Positions 21,326 to 36,590 of a stretch of 64,000 nt of DNA are shown here, in pieces. The first letter of the stretch is position 1, and every line of letters begins with the position of its first letter. The notes beneath the pieces are model-generated. The model did not search any database. It saw only the letters and a list, made by a program, of their open reading frames with translations, and was not told where the DNA came from. The translations under genes were made by a program, and so were the position numbers. The stretch comes from Malus domestica (taxonomy: Eukaryota; Streptophyta; Magnoliopsida; Rosales; Rosaceae). The stretch is taken from NCBI RefSeq assembly GCF_042453785.1, contig NC_091667.1, positions 32,666,001 to 32,730,000 of the forward strand, written 5' to 3'.

Positions 21326-22549
21326 ATGGACAAACCCAGATTCCGCCTCCGCTGCTCCATCACCAAGCTCATCTTCTTCTGGATCGCAATCCTCCTCACC
21401 ATCCTCATCTTCTTCCACCGAACCCCTTCTTCCAATCCCAACCGCCGCGTCCTCCCCAGCCTTCCCGCCTGGGAAAACGTCGTCGTCCAGTCCGCAAAAC
21501 CCCTCGCCAACTCCACCACTGGCCAATCCGTTCTCGTCACCGGCGCCGCCGGATTCGTCGGGACCCACGTCGCCCTCGCTCTCAAAAAACGCGGCGACGG
21601 CGTCGTAGGGATCGACAACTTCAACAAGTACTACGACCCGACACTGAAACGCCGCCGTGCTGATCTCCTCCGCCGCAATGGGATCTTCGTACTGGAAGCC
21701 GACATCAACGACTCAGAAAAACTCGCGAAGCTTTTCCGGTCGGTGAAATTCACCCACGTCGTCCACCTGGCCGCCCAGGCCGGCGTTCGATACGCTCTTA
21801 GAAACCCAGCCTCGTACGTCCACAGCAACATCGCCGGATTCGTGAATCTCCTCGAAGCCTGTAAAACAGCCAACCCACAGCCGTCGATCATCTGGGCGTC
21901 GTCGAGCTCCGTGTACGGCCTCAATTCAAAAGTTCCCTTTTCCGAAACGCACCGTACCGACCAACCGGCGAGTTTATACGCGGCGACAAAGAAAGCAGGG
22001 GAAGAAATAGCACACGCGTACAATCACATATATGGGCTTTCAATTACTGGGCTGAGGTTTTTCACGGTTTATGGGCCTTGGGGCAGGCCCGATATGATGT
22101 ACTATTCGTTTACTAGAGACATGTTGAGAGGGAAGCCCATTGTGGTTTTCGAGGGCCCAGGCCATAAGTCCGTGGCCCGGGACTTCACATACGTTGACGA
22201 TGTCGTAAAGGGTTTGTTGGCGGCGGTGGACACGGCGGAGAAGAGCACCGGTAGTGGAGGCAAGGTGGAGAGGCCGGCACAGCTTAGGGTTTTCAATCTC
22301 GGTAACACCTCGCCGGTGCCGGTTAATGAGGTGGTGGGGCTTTTGGAGAGGTTGCTTGGGGTGAAGGCAAAGAAGGTAGTGGTGCCGATGCCGAGAAACG
22401 GAGACGTTTTGTTTACTCATGCTAATGTAAGCTTGGCAAGGAGGGAGCTTGGTTATGTGCCCACCACGGATTTGAAGACGGGGTTGAGGAAATTTGTGGA
22501 CTGGTATCTTGATTATTATTCGGAGTCCAATTGGAAGAGTGCTTGGTAA
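21326..22549 (+). CDS. GAE: UDP-glucuronate 4-epimerase (GAE)
   Basis: The 407-residue, intronless gene encodes a type II Golgi membrane enzyme that interconverts UDP-glucuronate and UDP-galacturonate, the precursor of pectin. A basic N-terminus and membrane anchor (about residues 14-31) are followed by a short stem and an extended short-chain dehydrogenase/reductase domain. The NAD-binding GAAGFVG is at residues 73-79, HLAAQAGVRY follows the fourth beta strand, SSSSVYG lies at 192-198, and the catalytic YxxxK is Tyr218/Lys222. GLRFFTVYGPWGRPDM and VARDFTYVDDVV are further family signatures. GAE proteins are usually about 430-437 residues; this one is shorter, mainly in the stem and C-terminus. 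The start at 21326 places the anchor where the family has it. The coding region is GC-rich for the window. Which of the plant GAE isoforms it is cannot be decided by eye. Confidence 0.95.
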   Translation: MDKPRFRLRCSITKLIFFWIAILLTILIFFHRTPSSNPNRRVLPSLPAWENVVVQSAKPLANSTTGQSVLVTGAAGFVGTHVALALKKRGDGVVGIDNFNKYYDPTLKRRRADLLRRNGIFVLEADINDSEKLAKLFRSVKFTHVVHLAAQAGVRYALRNPASYVHSNIAGFVNLLEACKTANPQPSIIWASSSSVYGLNSKVPFSETHRTDQPASLYAATKKAGEEIAHAYNHIYGLSITGLRFFTVYGPWGRPDMMYYSFTRDMLRGKPIVVFEGPGHKSVARDFTYVDDVVKGLLAAVDTAEKSTGSGGKVERPAQLRVFNLGNTSPVPVNEVVGLLERLLGVKAKKVVVPMPRNGDVLFTHANVSLARRELGYVPTTDLKTGLRKFVDWYLDYYSESNWKSAW

Positions 22550-23179
22550 ATGTAAATTTTGTTTGACGATGTCTTAATCTTGTTTTTTTTTTTTCCCCAG
22601 TTAGAGATGTACAATTTTACTAAGATAATGTGGCGCTTTATCACACTGACAAAAAGCAATCACTACTATGACGCTTTATTACACTGGCAAAAAACAATCA
22701 CGTTCATGCATTAACACATTCCAAAAGTTTGATCTTTTGGAACTCCACAGAATTTGGTTTATGACTAATTAGCAAAATTATTATGCATAACATTGACATG
22801 CCTCGTTCTCATGTCAAAGAGGCACTAATCATGGGAACTGTCACCATTAGCAACGAAAGGTTAAGCCTCGTCTCTCAACGTAAACAAATTGTAACACAGC
22901 TGAAACCAATTGATGTATAATTTAGGAAGTAGCCGACTAAAGACGTAAAATTAGAGGATTATAAACCCACAAACTGAAATAAAAATTTCAATGTCTTGAT
23001 ACGATGTGTGCTTCTTGCAAAACGTACTTCTACTAAATATTGAAATATGATCCGATGTTCATATCCATACCAAAACCTCAAGAATCGTAAACACTACGAG
23101 TCTTAGTTCAAAATTAGAGTAAAACAGACAGGCTCATCTTTCAAATAACTAGGAAAGCTATGCTGAAATCGGGGAGAGT
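22550..23179. other. Convergent intergenic stretch
   Basis: Lies between the 3' ends of the epimerase (+) and RPS20 (-) genes. It contains a T-run just after the epimerase stop and a short direct repeat near 22630 and 22675 (CTTTATCACACTGACAAAAA and CTTTATTACACTGGCAAAAA). Otherwise I see only probable 3' untranslated sequence. Confidence 0.6.
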
Positions 23180-24351
<1,172 letters not shown>

Positions 24352-24758
24352 TTTCTTCAGTCTAACTCTTGCTTTCCTGTGTATCCAAAGCGCAATGAAA
24401 CGATTAATCACAGATTTTTTTTTTAATTAAAACTATCAGAAATAGCACCAAAAATTACTCGATTTCTATCACGTTTGCCAGAACTAATTCAAACAAATCA
24501 GGTAAAAACTGTGTGAGATAGAGAAGCGGACCTGGGTGGCTTAGGAAGGAGGTCGGGAGCTGCGGCTCGTCTCTTTCTCAAAGCGGTGGGAAGGAGATGC
24601 AGTGTTTTGTGAGATTATATACGGTGGGCTATTAGGGTTTGAGATAATTATCTATGTCATTTTTCTAATTTCCAACTCAAAATTTTTATAAACTTTAAGA
24701 AATAAGAGCTGTTAATAAAAATAGAATCTAGAGTTCAAGGATTTCAAGGCGACGGAAA

Positions 24759-24789
<31 letters not shown>

Positions 24790-24816
24790 TATTGGTAAAA
24801 GGGAAATAATTTAAAA

Positions 24817-25022
24817 CAAAAAAAAAAACCAAGAAGCTAACTGGTGGTTTTATCATAGCAATGCATCCTTTCAGAGGTTGGGAAGACTCACAAAGGCTAT
24901 TCAGTCTCCTCATGGCCATTATCATGGTGCGATTTTACCAACCGTAGGAATAGAACCCAGAACGTATCATGTAAAATACGAGTCTGAAATTCTTCTCGAA
25001 CCACTAGGCCACCCTTTGGTAA
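24817..25022 (-). mobile_element. tRNA-derived SINE with target-site duplication
   Basis: On the minus strand a tRNA-like head carries an A box (TGGCCTAGTGG, near 25010) and a B box (GGTTCTATTCC, near 24950), and the element ends in a T-rich tail at the plus-strand left edge. Imperfect direct repeats of 18-19 bp flank it, at about 24798-24815 and 25025-25043 (AAAGGG(A/T)AATAATTTAAA with one mismatch and one indel). Confidence 0.75.
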
Positions 25023-25607
25023 TGAAAGGGTAATAATTTTAAATTGTCTAACATTTCATTAAGAAACCTGCGTGAACAAGGATTTCCCTTTTTTTCGTTT
25101 TTGTATAATGTGTCCTTATTTTAATAATTCATTATTGAGGATTGATAGAATATGTTTAATATGATTTTTTTTTTAGGATTATACATAACGTATCATTAAC
25201 TTTGTACGTATAAAAATTAAGATAACAAAGTGTATTAGTAATTTGGTATGTACCAATAAAGAATTACATAACATACCAAAATTAATATTTTATAACATAC
25301 CAAAATACATTGGTACATCATATTTATATATATGTGCATGAATATGTCATTTCTCATAATTAAAAGTGAATAGGATTGTTGTTGTGTTTTTAGAATTTTT
25401 AAAATATTTTTTATTTAAGTAACAAAAAATTTATTTTCAAACAAACTGTTATAAGATACTATTTATCTAATAATAGATTTTAGAAATTTTGTGATAGTAA
25501 TTACTTTTTGAATTAATTGGTGAATTAAATATAATGAAAAATCGTAATTTTTTATTAGAAATTAATAAAAGAATATTTGATCAAAATTCTTAAAAGAGAT
25601 ACAAATG

Positions 25608-25683
25608 CTTGATTTAAAAATTAAGGCATCTACATCAAAACGTCCCTTGATTTAAAAATTGAGGCATCTACATCAAAACGTCC
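25608..25683. repeat. 38-bp tandem duplication
   Basis: Two adjacent units start CTTGATTTAAAAATT and end CATCAAAACGTCC. They differ at a single base. Confidence 0.9.
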
Positions 25684-26306
25684 GTGAGTGATGGGTTTGG
25701 GTTACTTAGACTTCCTCATCTATATTTATGCTTATTGGTATGTTAATGTTGTTGTGGTGTTACTTCAAGTTTTAACCTTATTCAATTTTTTATAACTTTA
25801 TTATTAATTAACCATTCGGTTTAGAGAGAAACTTACCTACAAACAAAATGTATTACAACGATGCTCAAAAATCAAAAAACAACCACGCACGTTTAAGTGT
25901 TCATAAGTTTTTTGCTTAACCTCGAGCTACACCACAACATTCCCACTGTATAAATGTTTATTTGTATTCTAATTTCATCCTTCGAACTTCTACTCATGTC
26001 ACGTGTATCAAATTTAATTGCTTTTTAGTTGACAAACTAAAATTTCAAATATACTAACAGAGAAAGAAAAACCAAAGAAATTAATGGTTAACTTTCCATA
26101 AAGATACCACAAAAGTAGCACATAGACTACACCGAAAGGCGTCAAGGTACTAGTCACAAATTCCCTAATCCACTTTGTGTCACGAACTAACAGAGTTACG
26201 ACAATTTGTTCGCATATACAGCAATATTTGAGTGCACAACAAGAAAGCGAGGCGGGGGGTGAAGGCAGCACTTGAACGAGATGAAACATTGAAAGGCAAA
26301 TGAAAA

Positions 26307-28046
26307 TTAATGGCGATCACTGTCGCTCTCATGCTCCATTTCTTCGGCATCCTCAAAGCGCTGATCGTTGATCTGAAGCTGCAAAGAAGATGTAAACGTG
26401 ATCAATACAAATATGCCAACTCCACAGCAAGCATTAAGTGGATATTCACAGGCTTACCTCAAGCACAGTACGAGCTAGGTCATGATCCCCGTTCGATTGA
26501 CCAATTGGGTTTGAAAGATTTTGAGGAACAGGCCACTCAGAATCGTCCCCTGAAAATACCGCCACATTCAAAACAAAGACGTCATAGATGATAGAAGATT
26601 TCATATTTATTTTTACACGTATTGATACATGACGATATAAATGTTCCATGGTGCATCACATACCAACTGCCTCGTCTTCCAATTGATCGGCACTAAAAAT
26701 CCAGTTATGCTCTTCTTCCCCTTCTAAGGAAAGGCAGATCAAAATTATACTATCAGGGCACAACTCATGAATCAAACATAACAAATATCATTCACAAAAA
26801 CAAAAATGTAAAAGAAAATAACCAGGGTATGAAGAAATCGTACTACCTTCAATTGGTTCAGGATTAAGCTCTGCACACTCGCAAAACACCTCAAACAGAG
26901 AATCCACTGCCACACAATAAATAACAAGCTAGTTACTCTTCACCAGAAAAATTCTAACAAGAAAATTCAACAAAGTACAGAGGGAGAGAGATATATATAC
27001 ATTGGTTAGGATCTGAAGGAACAAGTCTCATTTCTGTGATCTTGGATAAATCTAAGACACCATTGGATTCTGAATCGGAACCGTCAGACTCGTCCTCGTC
27101 ATCCTCAGTTTCAATCTATAAAGTTAAAAACTCTAATCAGAGATACGGTGCACAAAAAGGCCAAAAACTTTGAAATAACATATTGACGTTAAAGATTAGT
27201 CCGAGACTTTGACCATATGATAAAGACACACAAACCCTGGATACAAAAATAAGCAAGTGATTCGCCAAAAACACCGTAGTTACTGTCAGAACCTATGTTC
27301 ACCACGCTCTGAGACACCCGGAAAAAAAAACTATATTTTCCGGGGGAAAAAAGAGGGCTATTAGTAGGCCGTTTGCTATTGCTATAAGGGCTGCTCGCCT
27401 TTATACTGTGTACAATAGATATATACTAAAAGGTGCCACTACTATATCCAGAGAAGAGCACAAAATTGCCTTACAAAGTTAAGTTCACACCACACAATAA
27501 AACAGTTTCGACGAAGTACATGTCGGACAAGATAACCAACCCCAAATTGCTGCGGGAGTGCAATAACGAAGAAAGCATATACCTGAGTGTAAATACAAGG
27601 AGAGGTGTAGGCCTCCGGGTCTCTGGACACAGCGTGCAGTGATATAGACAAGAAGTCCACAGCATAACCCTTCTCCCTATCAACGTCACTCAACCAAACC
27701 ACTTGCCTGCAAAATCAAAATCAAAGCCAAATGCTCGATTGGATTCTAATTTTGTAAAGGATAAAAATGTTTACAAGTCCCTTCAAATATTGTTTTTCTT
27801 TACTCGAGCAATTCCATCCCCTGAAATTCACCTAAACATAAATAAATAAATAACATCACGAGAGAGCACGGCGTACTTGGTGGAGATGTAGAGGGTGCCC
27901 GGGGACTCAGGGGGTCGATTACCGAGGACAATAGAAACACCAGGCTGAACGCGCATCAGCTCCTCACCGTTCTCCGCATCCAGAACTGGTTCATAAACAC
28001 CGTTTCTTTCAACTCTTGCAGTGAATTCTTTAAGCCCTGCCACCAT
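26307..28046 (-). CDS. ICLN: pICln (methylosome subunit), seven exons
   Basis: Coding exons 27877-28046, 27583-27706, 27001-27115, 26847-26906, 26664-26723, 26458-26549 and 26307-26378 join in frame to 230 residues, matching the plant family length. The N-terminal half is the PH-like ICln domain (GEELMRVQPGVSIVLG, PGTLYIST, VVWLSDVDREKGYAVDFLSISLHAVSRD). It is followed by acidic stretches (IETEDDEDESDGSDSES and EEGEEEH) and the short conserved C-terminus. pICln chaperones Sm proteins and, with PRMT5 and WDR77-type partners in animals, directs their arginine methylation before snRNP assembly; the older chloride-channel name is misleading. Splice junctions were read by eye and all are GT-AG. 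The ATG at 28046 is chosen because MVAGLKEF begins the conserved domain; the upstream in-frame ATG at 28085 would add 13 unconserved residues. Confidence 0.93.
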
Positions 28047-28153
28047 TCTGCTCGCTGACTCGGGTCTCTTCCTTTTCTTTTTCAAAACAAAATTTGATGT
28101 TTATAGACAACCCACGGTCACAAAATTGCTCAAATAAACTGTCATACATATAC

Positions 28154-28184
<31 letters not shown>

Positions 28185-28599
28185 AACACTTAAGAGTCAA
28201 TAATTCACTTAAACAAACTAATTTGCAACCTACATGAACATTGTAAGTTAACCAATTAAATGTGAGGGCCAAGCCAGGTAAAAAGGGGTAATTTAATTCT
28301 TATATTTTCCAACAATTTTCTCAGGAAACAAACGACTAGCTCAAGCAGAAGAATATCGATAAAGTTATCGAACGCCAACGGTCGAAAATTTGTCAAATAA
28401 TCTGACGATGAACGGCAATACAAACCGATTTACAGGAGAAAAAATAAAGAAGATAAATTAAGCAGAAAAATATAGAGGAAGATGCAATTCAATAGAAAAA
28501 AAGGGTGAGCAGGATTTGGTACCTGGGTTCTTCTTCTTTCTCTTCTATCTGCTACAAAACGTGCAAGCACTGGGGAAGAGAAGAGACACTGACTTCGCC

Positions 28600-30191
28600 T
28601 TCTTTGGTTTTCTAGGGTTTTACTAATTGTTTGTTTCTTTTCCTTCAGGGGTTTAAACCGCCATTTTCTTTTCTTTTCTTTTTTTCAGCCCAAAAAAGAA
28701 GAACCGCCATTTTTTAAGCGGTGTGGGCTTTTGGGTTCAAGTTGGGGTGTTGAACCGTTGAAACCGGCTCGGGCTACTACTTATCTCAGCCCAAACTATT
28801 TTTTTTTGTTTTTTCTTTTTAATAATGCCGGTCTCTTTTTATTTTAATGTAATTATATTTTATTTGAACTAATCCACTTAGCATAAGTAAATACGAACTC
28901 GGATGTATAGGAGACCACATCCACTCTAGCTATGTGGTCCAACTTAACGTACCACCACAAAAACTAATTGCGGTTTTATTTCTGACATTTAAAAATTATG
29001 TTACTAATGTTATTCTTACCATGTTTTTGTATTATAATTGTATACCATTTTATGTGACATCTGATGTGGACAACCACATCATCTAAATTAATTAACATTT
29101 AATTTCAAAATGTTAATCAATAATTAATAAAAAAAATTATTAATTAAATGATAATTGTGGCATACGAGGAGTCTCATTCTTCCTTCCTCTCTCCATTATG
29201 CTTCTTCCTTCCCCTTTCATTTTCATGGTCAAGCTTTATAGAATTTACTCGTATACCATAATCACCATTGATTTCTATCTCCAGACTCATGCCCTATATC
29301 CCCAATCCTCCATCCTTGTAGCCCCAATCCTCATTCGCATTCAAGTATTTCTATCTCCAATCTTCATTGGTACTCTATGGTTGTTCATCTCATGATTTTT
29401 TTTTCTTTTCAAAATAATTTTTTTTGTGGTTTAAAAGAAGGATTTCAGCTGATTATTTCATTAAGTAATGTGTATTAGCTTTCCTGCGAATTAGGAGTCA
29501 AAATCAAATTTGTCTATTGGATTAGGGTTCATACCCAATTAAGCTAATAACGCCAGAGGGAGATCTTGAAGTCTGCAATTTTCCTTATTAAAGTGTTTTA
29601 ATTAATAAGATAATTGAAATTAAATGATGTAACTTGTCCAACTCATATGCATTAAAGATATAAAATTGTGATAAGAATAGCATTACTCTACAATTTGAGG
29701 CAGAGTTGAGCAAGTTGGAGAGAATTTGCCTTGTAATCAGTTGTAATCGATTTTATGGTCCCCGGTGTTGAAACAGGTATAGCTAAGAATCTCTGACTTA
29801 AGTTAGGTTCGTTCAAGAAGTGCAGACGATGGATGGTTTCGACCTTAAGCAAGTAAGCATTGTGGCCATCTCTGTTTTCAGCTAACATAACGAGCGCAGT
29901 TTCATTCTTGCAAAAAGTAACATCAAGGCTTGCAAATGTAAGCACGATAAATTGCAATGCTAAATATAACTCTCGAAAACATCAATCTCAAATAAAACAT
30001 GCAATGCCGAAACATAAGGCCCTAGGATTCTCTTTCCTTACATGTATGAATACCAAAATTTTCAATAGCTAAAGGGTCTACAAGTTCGAAACATGGAGAC
30101 ACACAATACCACCATCTTCCTTTTTGGCTTTCCCAAGTATACCTCATCAACCCAAGCTAATCGCACAGCGGTAGCAAGTTGCAAAACCAAC
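28600..30191. other. Intergenic region between pICln and RPS13 genes
   Basis: AT-rich, with no protein-coding signal I trust. The 89-codon minus ORF at 29688-29957 and the plus ORFs near 29200 and 29860 have no recognisable domains. The last few hundred bases probably include the RPS13 3' untranslated region. Confidence 0.5.
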
Positions 30192-31681
<1,490 letters not shown>

Positions 31682-33766
31682 GGCGTCGGAGGCGGAGGCG
31701 GCGGTTGGCTATGTGCTTAGGTTCTCTGAGACGGCGCCAAATGATTCCGCTGGTTTTTCAGAGATGAGGCATTTTCTTAAAGCTGTTTATATATGAAGGC
31801 CGGCTTGGACTTCGACCCATGCCCCAATAGAAAAGGCCTAATGGGCTCTGTACCAAGCTCTGATAAGAAAGGCCTAAATTGTTCATCGGTTTGGTTTTGA
31901 TCACACATTGGGCCAGGCCCAACAAAAGAAGACAACAACAAAATTAGTTGCTAGGGATCGTTTGGTGTCTAAGATTGGGAAACGATCGGAATTGAGTTCA
32001 AGTCAGTTCTATAAAGTATCACTCCCTTCTAAATGAGAGACATTGAGCTACGACGTGTCTAGTGTGTGATAGTATTATTGTTAGTTCATTAGTGTAAATA
32101 ATATTATTTTTTCAAAACAAAAAAAATATGTAATCCCCCTCTACCATAGAATTCGACCTTCAAGTCAACCTGACGAGTTCTATAAGGAAAGCATAGAAGC
32201 TTGAGGGATTGTTAAGGAAGGTGACAAGGGTCAACAAAAGGTGTCATTTTGGAACCCTAAGCCCGGGGGAGGGAGGTTACCACATCGACACAAGGGAATT
32301 TAAGGCCGCTAATCCAATGTAATTAAAAAAACATGACTACCACATATGATGTTGGCTGTTGTCCAATTTAATAAGTTCAATCTCAACGTTTATAAGTTCA
32401 CTAAACACCGATAAAAAACATTAGCTCAATTTAATTGAAATAGTCAAGTTCAGGTCAAAAACCCCAGACAACAACCTTCGTTGCTTGGGCCATGTTTGTG
32501 CGGCAATAGAAAAGCTCGGCATCTTCTTAGCACCTAACATGGAGGCTGGAGAGCACCACTGGGGAAGGTGCACCAAATCAACAAAGCTAAAGGTATCGAT
32601 ACCCTGTTGGATAAAAAGAAGTCCATAAAAGCAAATTTAAAGGCCAACTATGCCGATTAAAAAGCCACCCACGAACCGAAAACCACAACTTTTTGAAATT
32701 GTCATTCGGGTGACTCAATTTTCATGTTTTTTAAATTTGGGAAAAATCATGTCATATGCAATCATTTAGCTTGTCTTGCATGATTACGGAGAGACCATTA
32801 GAACACAAGTTGTGCTCAAAACGCATTATTTTTTGGGTCTCTTTTTAAACTACTGGATCGTAAGTGATGAGTGGTGCAATTTGATTAGCGTAGACCTAAA
32901 AGGGGACAGAGCATGAAAATTAGAGAAAATTTTCAGTGTGCAAAAATGGCTCGATACATTAAGTGTAATAATGCACTTGGTTGTAAATTTGAAGAAAAAA
33001 ATTATTTAAAAATTGAGGCTTCAGATAAAAATGCAATGAAGTATTCTAATTTTTTTTTTTTTTGAAAAAATGATATTATCTACACCAAGAGAAAGGGGGT
33101 AGACTTAGCCTTATAATGGACTAGTAATAATGTGTTTCAAATTCGCCTTTGGCGAGAACCGAACTTAAAACCTCATACTTACAAGTAAAGATGAATACTA
33201 CTAGACCCCTCTTCTTTATTTATCGAGAATGCAATTTATGATATTAAAAAAAAAAAAAAAAACTAAACATATATTTGTTCGCCTCGCCTCTGAGCCAGCT
33301 TTGCAAAGGATTTGATTTTCAATTTTTTTTAAAGTGTGGGGATAGGCATATCATATGTATACCTGGCTGGGCCATTGGCATATAATGTACACCTTTATTC
33401 TCCATAGACATGTCGGATGTCCTAAGAAAAAGAGATGCTCTTCATTTCGACGTTGACCCTAATTTACTATAAATCTTCAAAAGAAATGCTTGATTTGATG
33501 AACAAACCCTAATGAAATGGATTTGGTATGCCTTTGAATCCAAGGTGTCGTATGGATGTGTTTTTTCAAGTGACTTACATATTGATTTAGTGTGAACTTG
33601 CACAAACACAGAGAGTAAAACCTTACACAGGTACTATACAATCACATGGATGATGCTATGAGTATAGATTTCATGTAAAGACCACAAACGAAACAAGTAT
33701 AAACCATATTAAAGCCATCACTGAACCAAGTTAAGGATATGGGAATGTGGTCACTGCATAACTAGA

Positions 33767-33987
33767 GGTTTATTTAGAAGCGCTTTTAAAATGATTAGAA
33801 GCGTTTTTAGGGAAAATATTTTTTAGTTCCAAAAGCACTTGAAGCAACGATTATGTGCTTCTTGTAGGAAGTACATACTTCAAATGATTTTTCAGGTTTC
33901 ATTTGTATTTTTATTAAAGATTGAAACCCAAAAACATTTTATCAAAAACGATTTTAACCATTTTAAGAACACTTCAAACGAGCCTAC
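33767..33987. mobile_element. MITE family C, copy 1
   Basis: Ends are inverted: GGTTTATTTAGAAGCGCTTTT at the left and AACACTTCAAACGAGCC at the right. The interior has repeated AAGCACTT/AAGTGCTT wording. Similar to 36359-36590 and to the duplicated stretch near 62270-62710. Confidence 0.6.
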
Positions 33988-34383
33988 AACTAAAGAGATG
34001 AAAATAAAAACGAATAAGGTGAGGAAAAAAGTGACTTCGTGCATGGATGCCATTAGCACTATCCTATCAAGTATTAAGAGATGCCTTGTCCCTCTGCAAA
34101 GGAACTTGGAAAAGTTTCATGCATGATAAGGATAGTTTATGGAGACAGAGAATCAATTTTCCAAAGCACATTTATAATTAACATATACTTCCATCCCTTT
34201 ACCATATGCATGCATTGTCAAGAAACCAACCTTTTCCACAGCCCCAGAACCACACCACTACTGCATGCACTACGCCAAGATTGATACCTAAAAAGCAGCA
34301 CTGTACATTTTTAATAAAATGCCGTGACGAACCTTCCTTTTTTGGCGAGTGTGTGTGCCATGACCAACCATAATATATATAAG

Positions 34384-34744
34384 CTTTTTACTCAAAATCA
34401 TATTTGAGATTGACATAACTCTTTATTTTGATATCTGATATTCGATAGAACTGATCTTTGAGTTTACCCACCATCAATCATTTTGATTTTTCTGTGACAA
34501 ATCTTCGTTAAATAAAGATAAAATGGCAAAAATACTCTTAATTTTTGTCAAATAATTTTAGCCCATTGTTTATTAAATTGAGTGTAATTTTGTCATTTTG
34601 GTCCTTATTTAACATAGATTTTTCAATGAAGGACCAAAATGATTGACGGTGGACAAACTCAGCAACCACTTATATCGATTTCAAACCTCAGGGACCAAAG
34701 TGAGGAGTTACGTCAATCTCAGAGACAATTTTAGCTAAAAAGTC
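34384..34744. mobile_element. Long-armed foldback element
   Basis: The left half (GAGATTGACATAACTC, ATCAATCATTTTGAT) and right half (ATGATTGACGGTGG, GAGTTACGTCAATCTC) are reverse complements with mismatches over roughly 160 bp each. This would fold into a single long hairpin. Confidence 0.7.
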
Positions 34745-34766
34745 ATGTGTATGTATATATATGTAG

Positions 34767-34932
34767 AAATGCTAAAGGGACTCCTTCAGAAATAAAACTC
34801 TATATGAACTTTCTGTCACCTCACAATTTAATGTTAGTTCCCGTGTCAACGTTATAAAATATTGTACAAAAAACATGAGATGACAGCGAGTCTATGAAGA
34901 GTCCCTTTTTTTTAAAGAGTACTCTTAGCATT
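34767..34932. mobile_element. Small MITE with AATGCTAA termini
   Basis: It begins AATGCTAAAGGGACTC and ends GAGTACTCTTAGCATT, and the arms continue inside (CTGTCACCTCA at left against TGAGATGACAG at right). Confidence 0.65.
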
Positions 34933-35849
34933 ACTCTTATGTTAAATAAGGACTTACAGTGTAGATCTAGATATTCCAATCTCAAGTATCGAAGGTCTGG
35001 AACTCTGGGTCTGAAAAGTCCATGTTATATTATGTTGGGGTTTTCAAAATATTGGTTACTAAGGCAGCGAGTGTAGTCCTGTGTTCACCAACACCAATTG
35101 ATCGGTTGCTTTCAACAAATTAGAAGCAAAAGAAAACAACATTTCGTACATACCAACCAACCCATTGTCCCTAAATCAATGCGGTTTCTATATTGCATGT
35201 CATTACAATCAAGAAAGACAGAGAAATATTGTCTTGTTTAAGTATCTCGCTTATTACGTGATCAGATTAAACAATGAGCTAAATACAATTACGTTACGAT
35301 ATATCTACATATCCCATTTTTTCCGAACAAGTAAGGCTGTATTTTATCATTAAACAAGTCTTTCCTTCTTGTTTGGTGTAGCTTTAGCTTTTCTACCGTT
35401 TAAAAAATCCATTTTTTCATAGCAAAAGCATTTCATGCATGCTTTTTTCCAGAACAAAAGCATTCTACGGGTTTTCCAAGCCAAAGTTTGAGCCTTAATA
35501 GAAGTGCTTTTCGATTACTTTGGCAGAAGTTGAAAGACAACTTTTCAACTAAGGGGAACCAAATAAATCGCTTTTGACTTGGTTTTTAAACATATGAACC
35601 CTCTCCCATGAAACTTCTCAAATTTTGGAAATGCATGCGATCGTTATATATTCCGATCAGAAAATGGTCCTTCCACTTCCACAATACTGCATGGCTGGCG
35701 GCAGTCTCCCTCTAGAAAAGGGAGAGGAAACGTACTATTATCAGTCAATGAAGAGCAAATGACAACCTTTTGGGGACCAATACATCATATATTATTTTAG
35801 TTGGACCATCCTATTATCTCTATGCCTCACAAAATCGATCATTCTCATC

Positions 35850-35918
35850 TCACAAAATGGGCCGGCTGTATGAATCTTAAAATACTATTGTGTTCGGTTT
35901 TGCACCAAGTTTTTTGTT
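35850..35918 (-). mobile_element. Short 3' fragment of the RTE-type LINE
   Basis: About 65 bp closely match 18700-18770 (GGCTGTATGAATCTTA and TTTTGCACCAAGTTTTTTG). A severely truncated copy of the same LINE family. Confidence 0.65.
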
Positions 35919-36358
35919 TTTCATATGAGTATAAAAAAAGTTGTAATAAAACATGCAATATGGAATGTCACTATCGCTACTTATTGTTTACAAGTAAAAT
36001 GATGGCTATTTCCATGGAATGGAGACTTTCAAGCAAATGGGAAACCCCGAACTTTCCTATGATGTTATATGTAAATCATTATCATTTACGAATGAGTAAA
36101 ACAATATTTTTAAAATTTGAACATCGGGTTAAAATCGTAAGGGGAATCCTAGAGATATTCTCATTTGGACATTTTCGGTTATCTTTCTCATCTTATAATG
36201 CTCGATAATGATTTAAATCATCTATTTTCTAAGTCATGCCACTTAGAAAATAGGTGGTTGAAATCATCTTTACAAAAACTTTACTACACTTAAAATCGTT
36301 CAATTATTTAAAAGCTATCAAATTAAACAGACGGATTATATTTCTCACTTAAACACTA

Positions 36359-36590
36359 AAGGTTTGTTTGAATGTGTTTTTAGAATAACTGAAAGCTCTT
36401 TTAGGGAAAGTGTTTTTTTGTTCCAAAAGAACTTGAAGTGTTTTTTGTAAGAAGCACCAGTTATCTGCTTCTTCTAGGAAGCACTTAAAGTGCATTTTTA
36501 GAATTTACTTTCATTTTAACTAAGGATTGGTTCAAAATTTTTTTAATCAAAAGTGTTTTCAATTATTTTAAAAGCACATCCAAACGAACT
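36359..36590. mobile_element. MITE family C, copy 2
   Basis: It begins AAGGTTTGTTTGAATGTG and ends AAGCACATCCAAACGAACT as inverted repeats. The interior carries AGGAAGCACTTAAAGTGC. Same family as 33767-33987. Confidence 0.65.

Larger units (their letters stand above)
24620..26306. other. Intergenic region between RPS20 and pICln genes
   Basis: Contains an AT microsatellite (24767-24792), a tRNA-derived SINE (24817-25022), a 38-bp tandem duplication (25608-25683) and AT-rich sequence. No gene seen. Confidence 0.6.

Noticed and set aside
29688-29957. 89-codon minus-strand ORF near RPS13
   Set aside because: Some protein-like composition, but no domain, no supporting promoter and no splice partner.
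35801-36208. 135-codon plus-strand ORF
   Set aside because: Begins beside a LINE 3' fragment (35850-35918, minus) and runs through AT-rich DNA; no domain.
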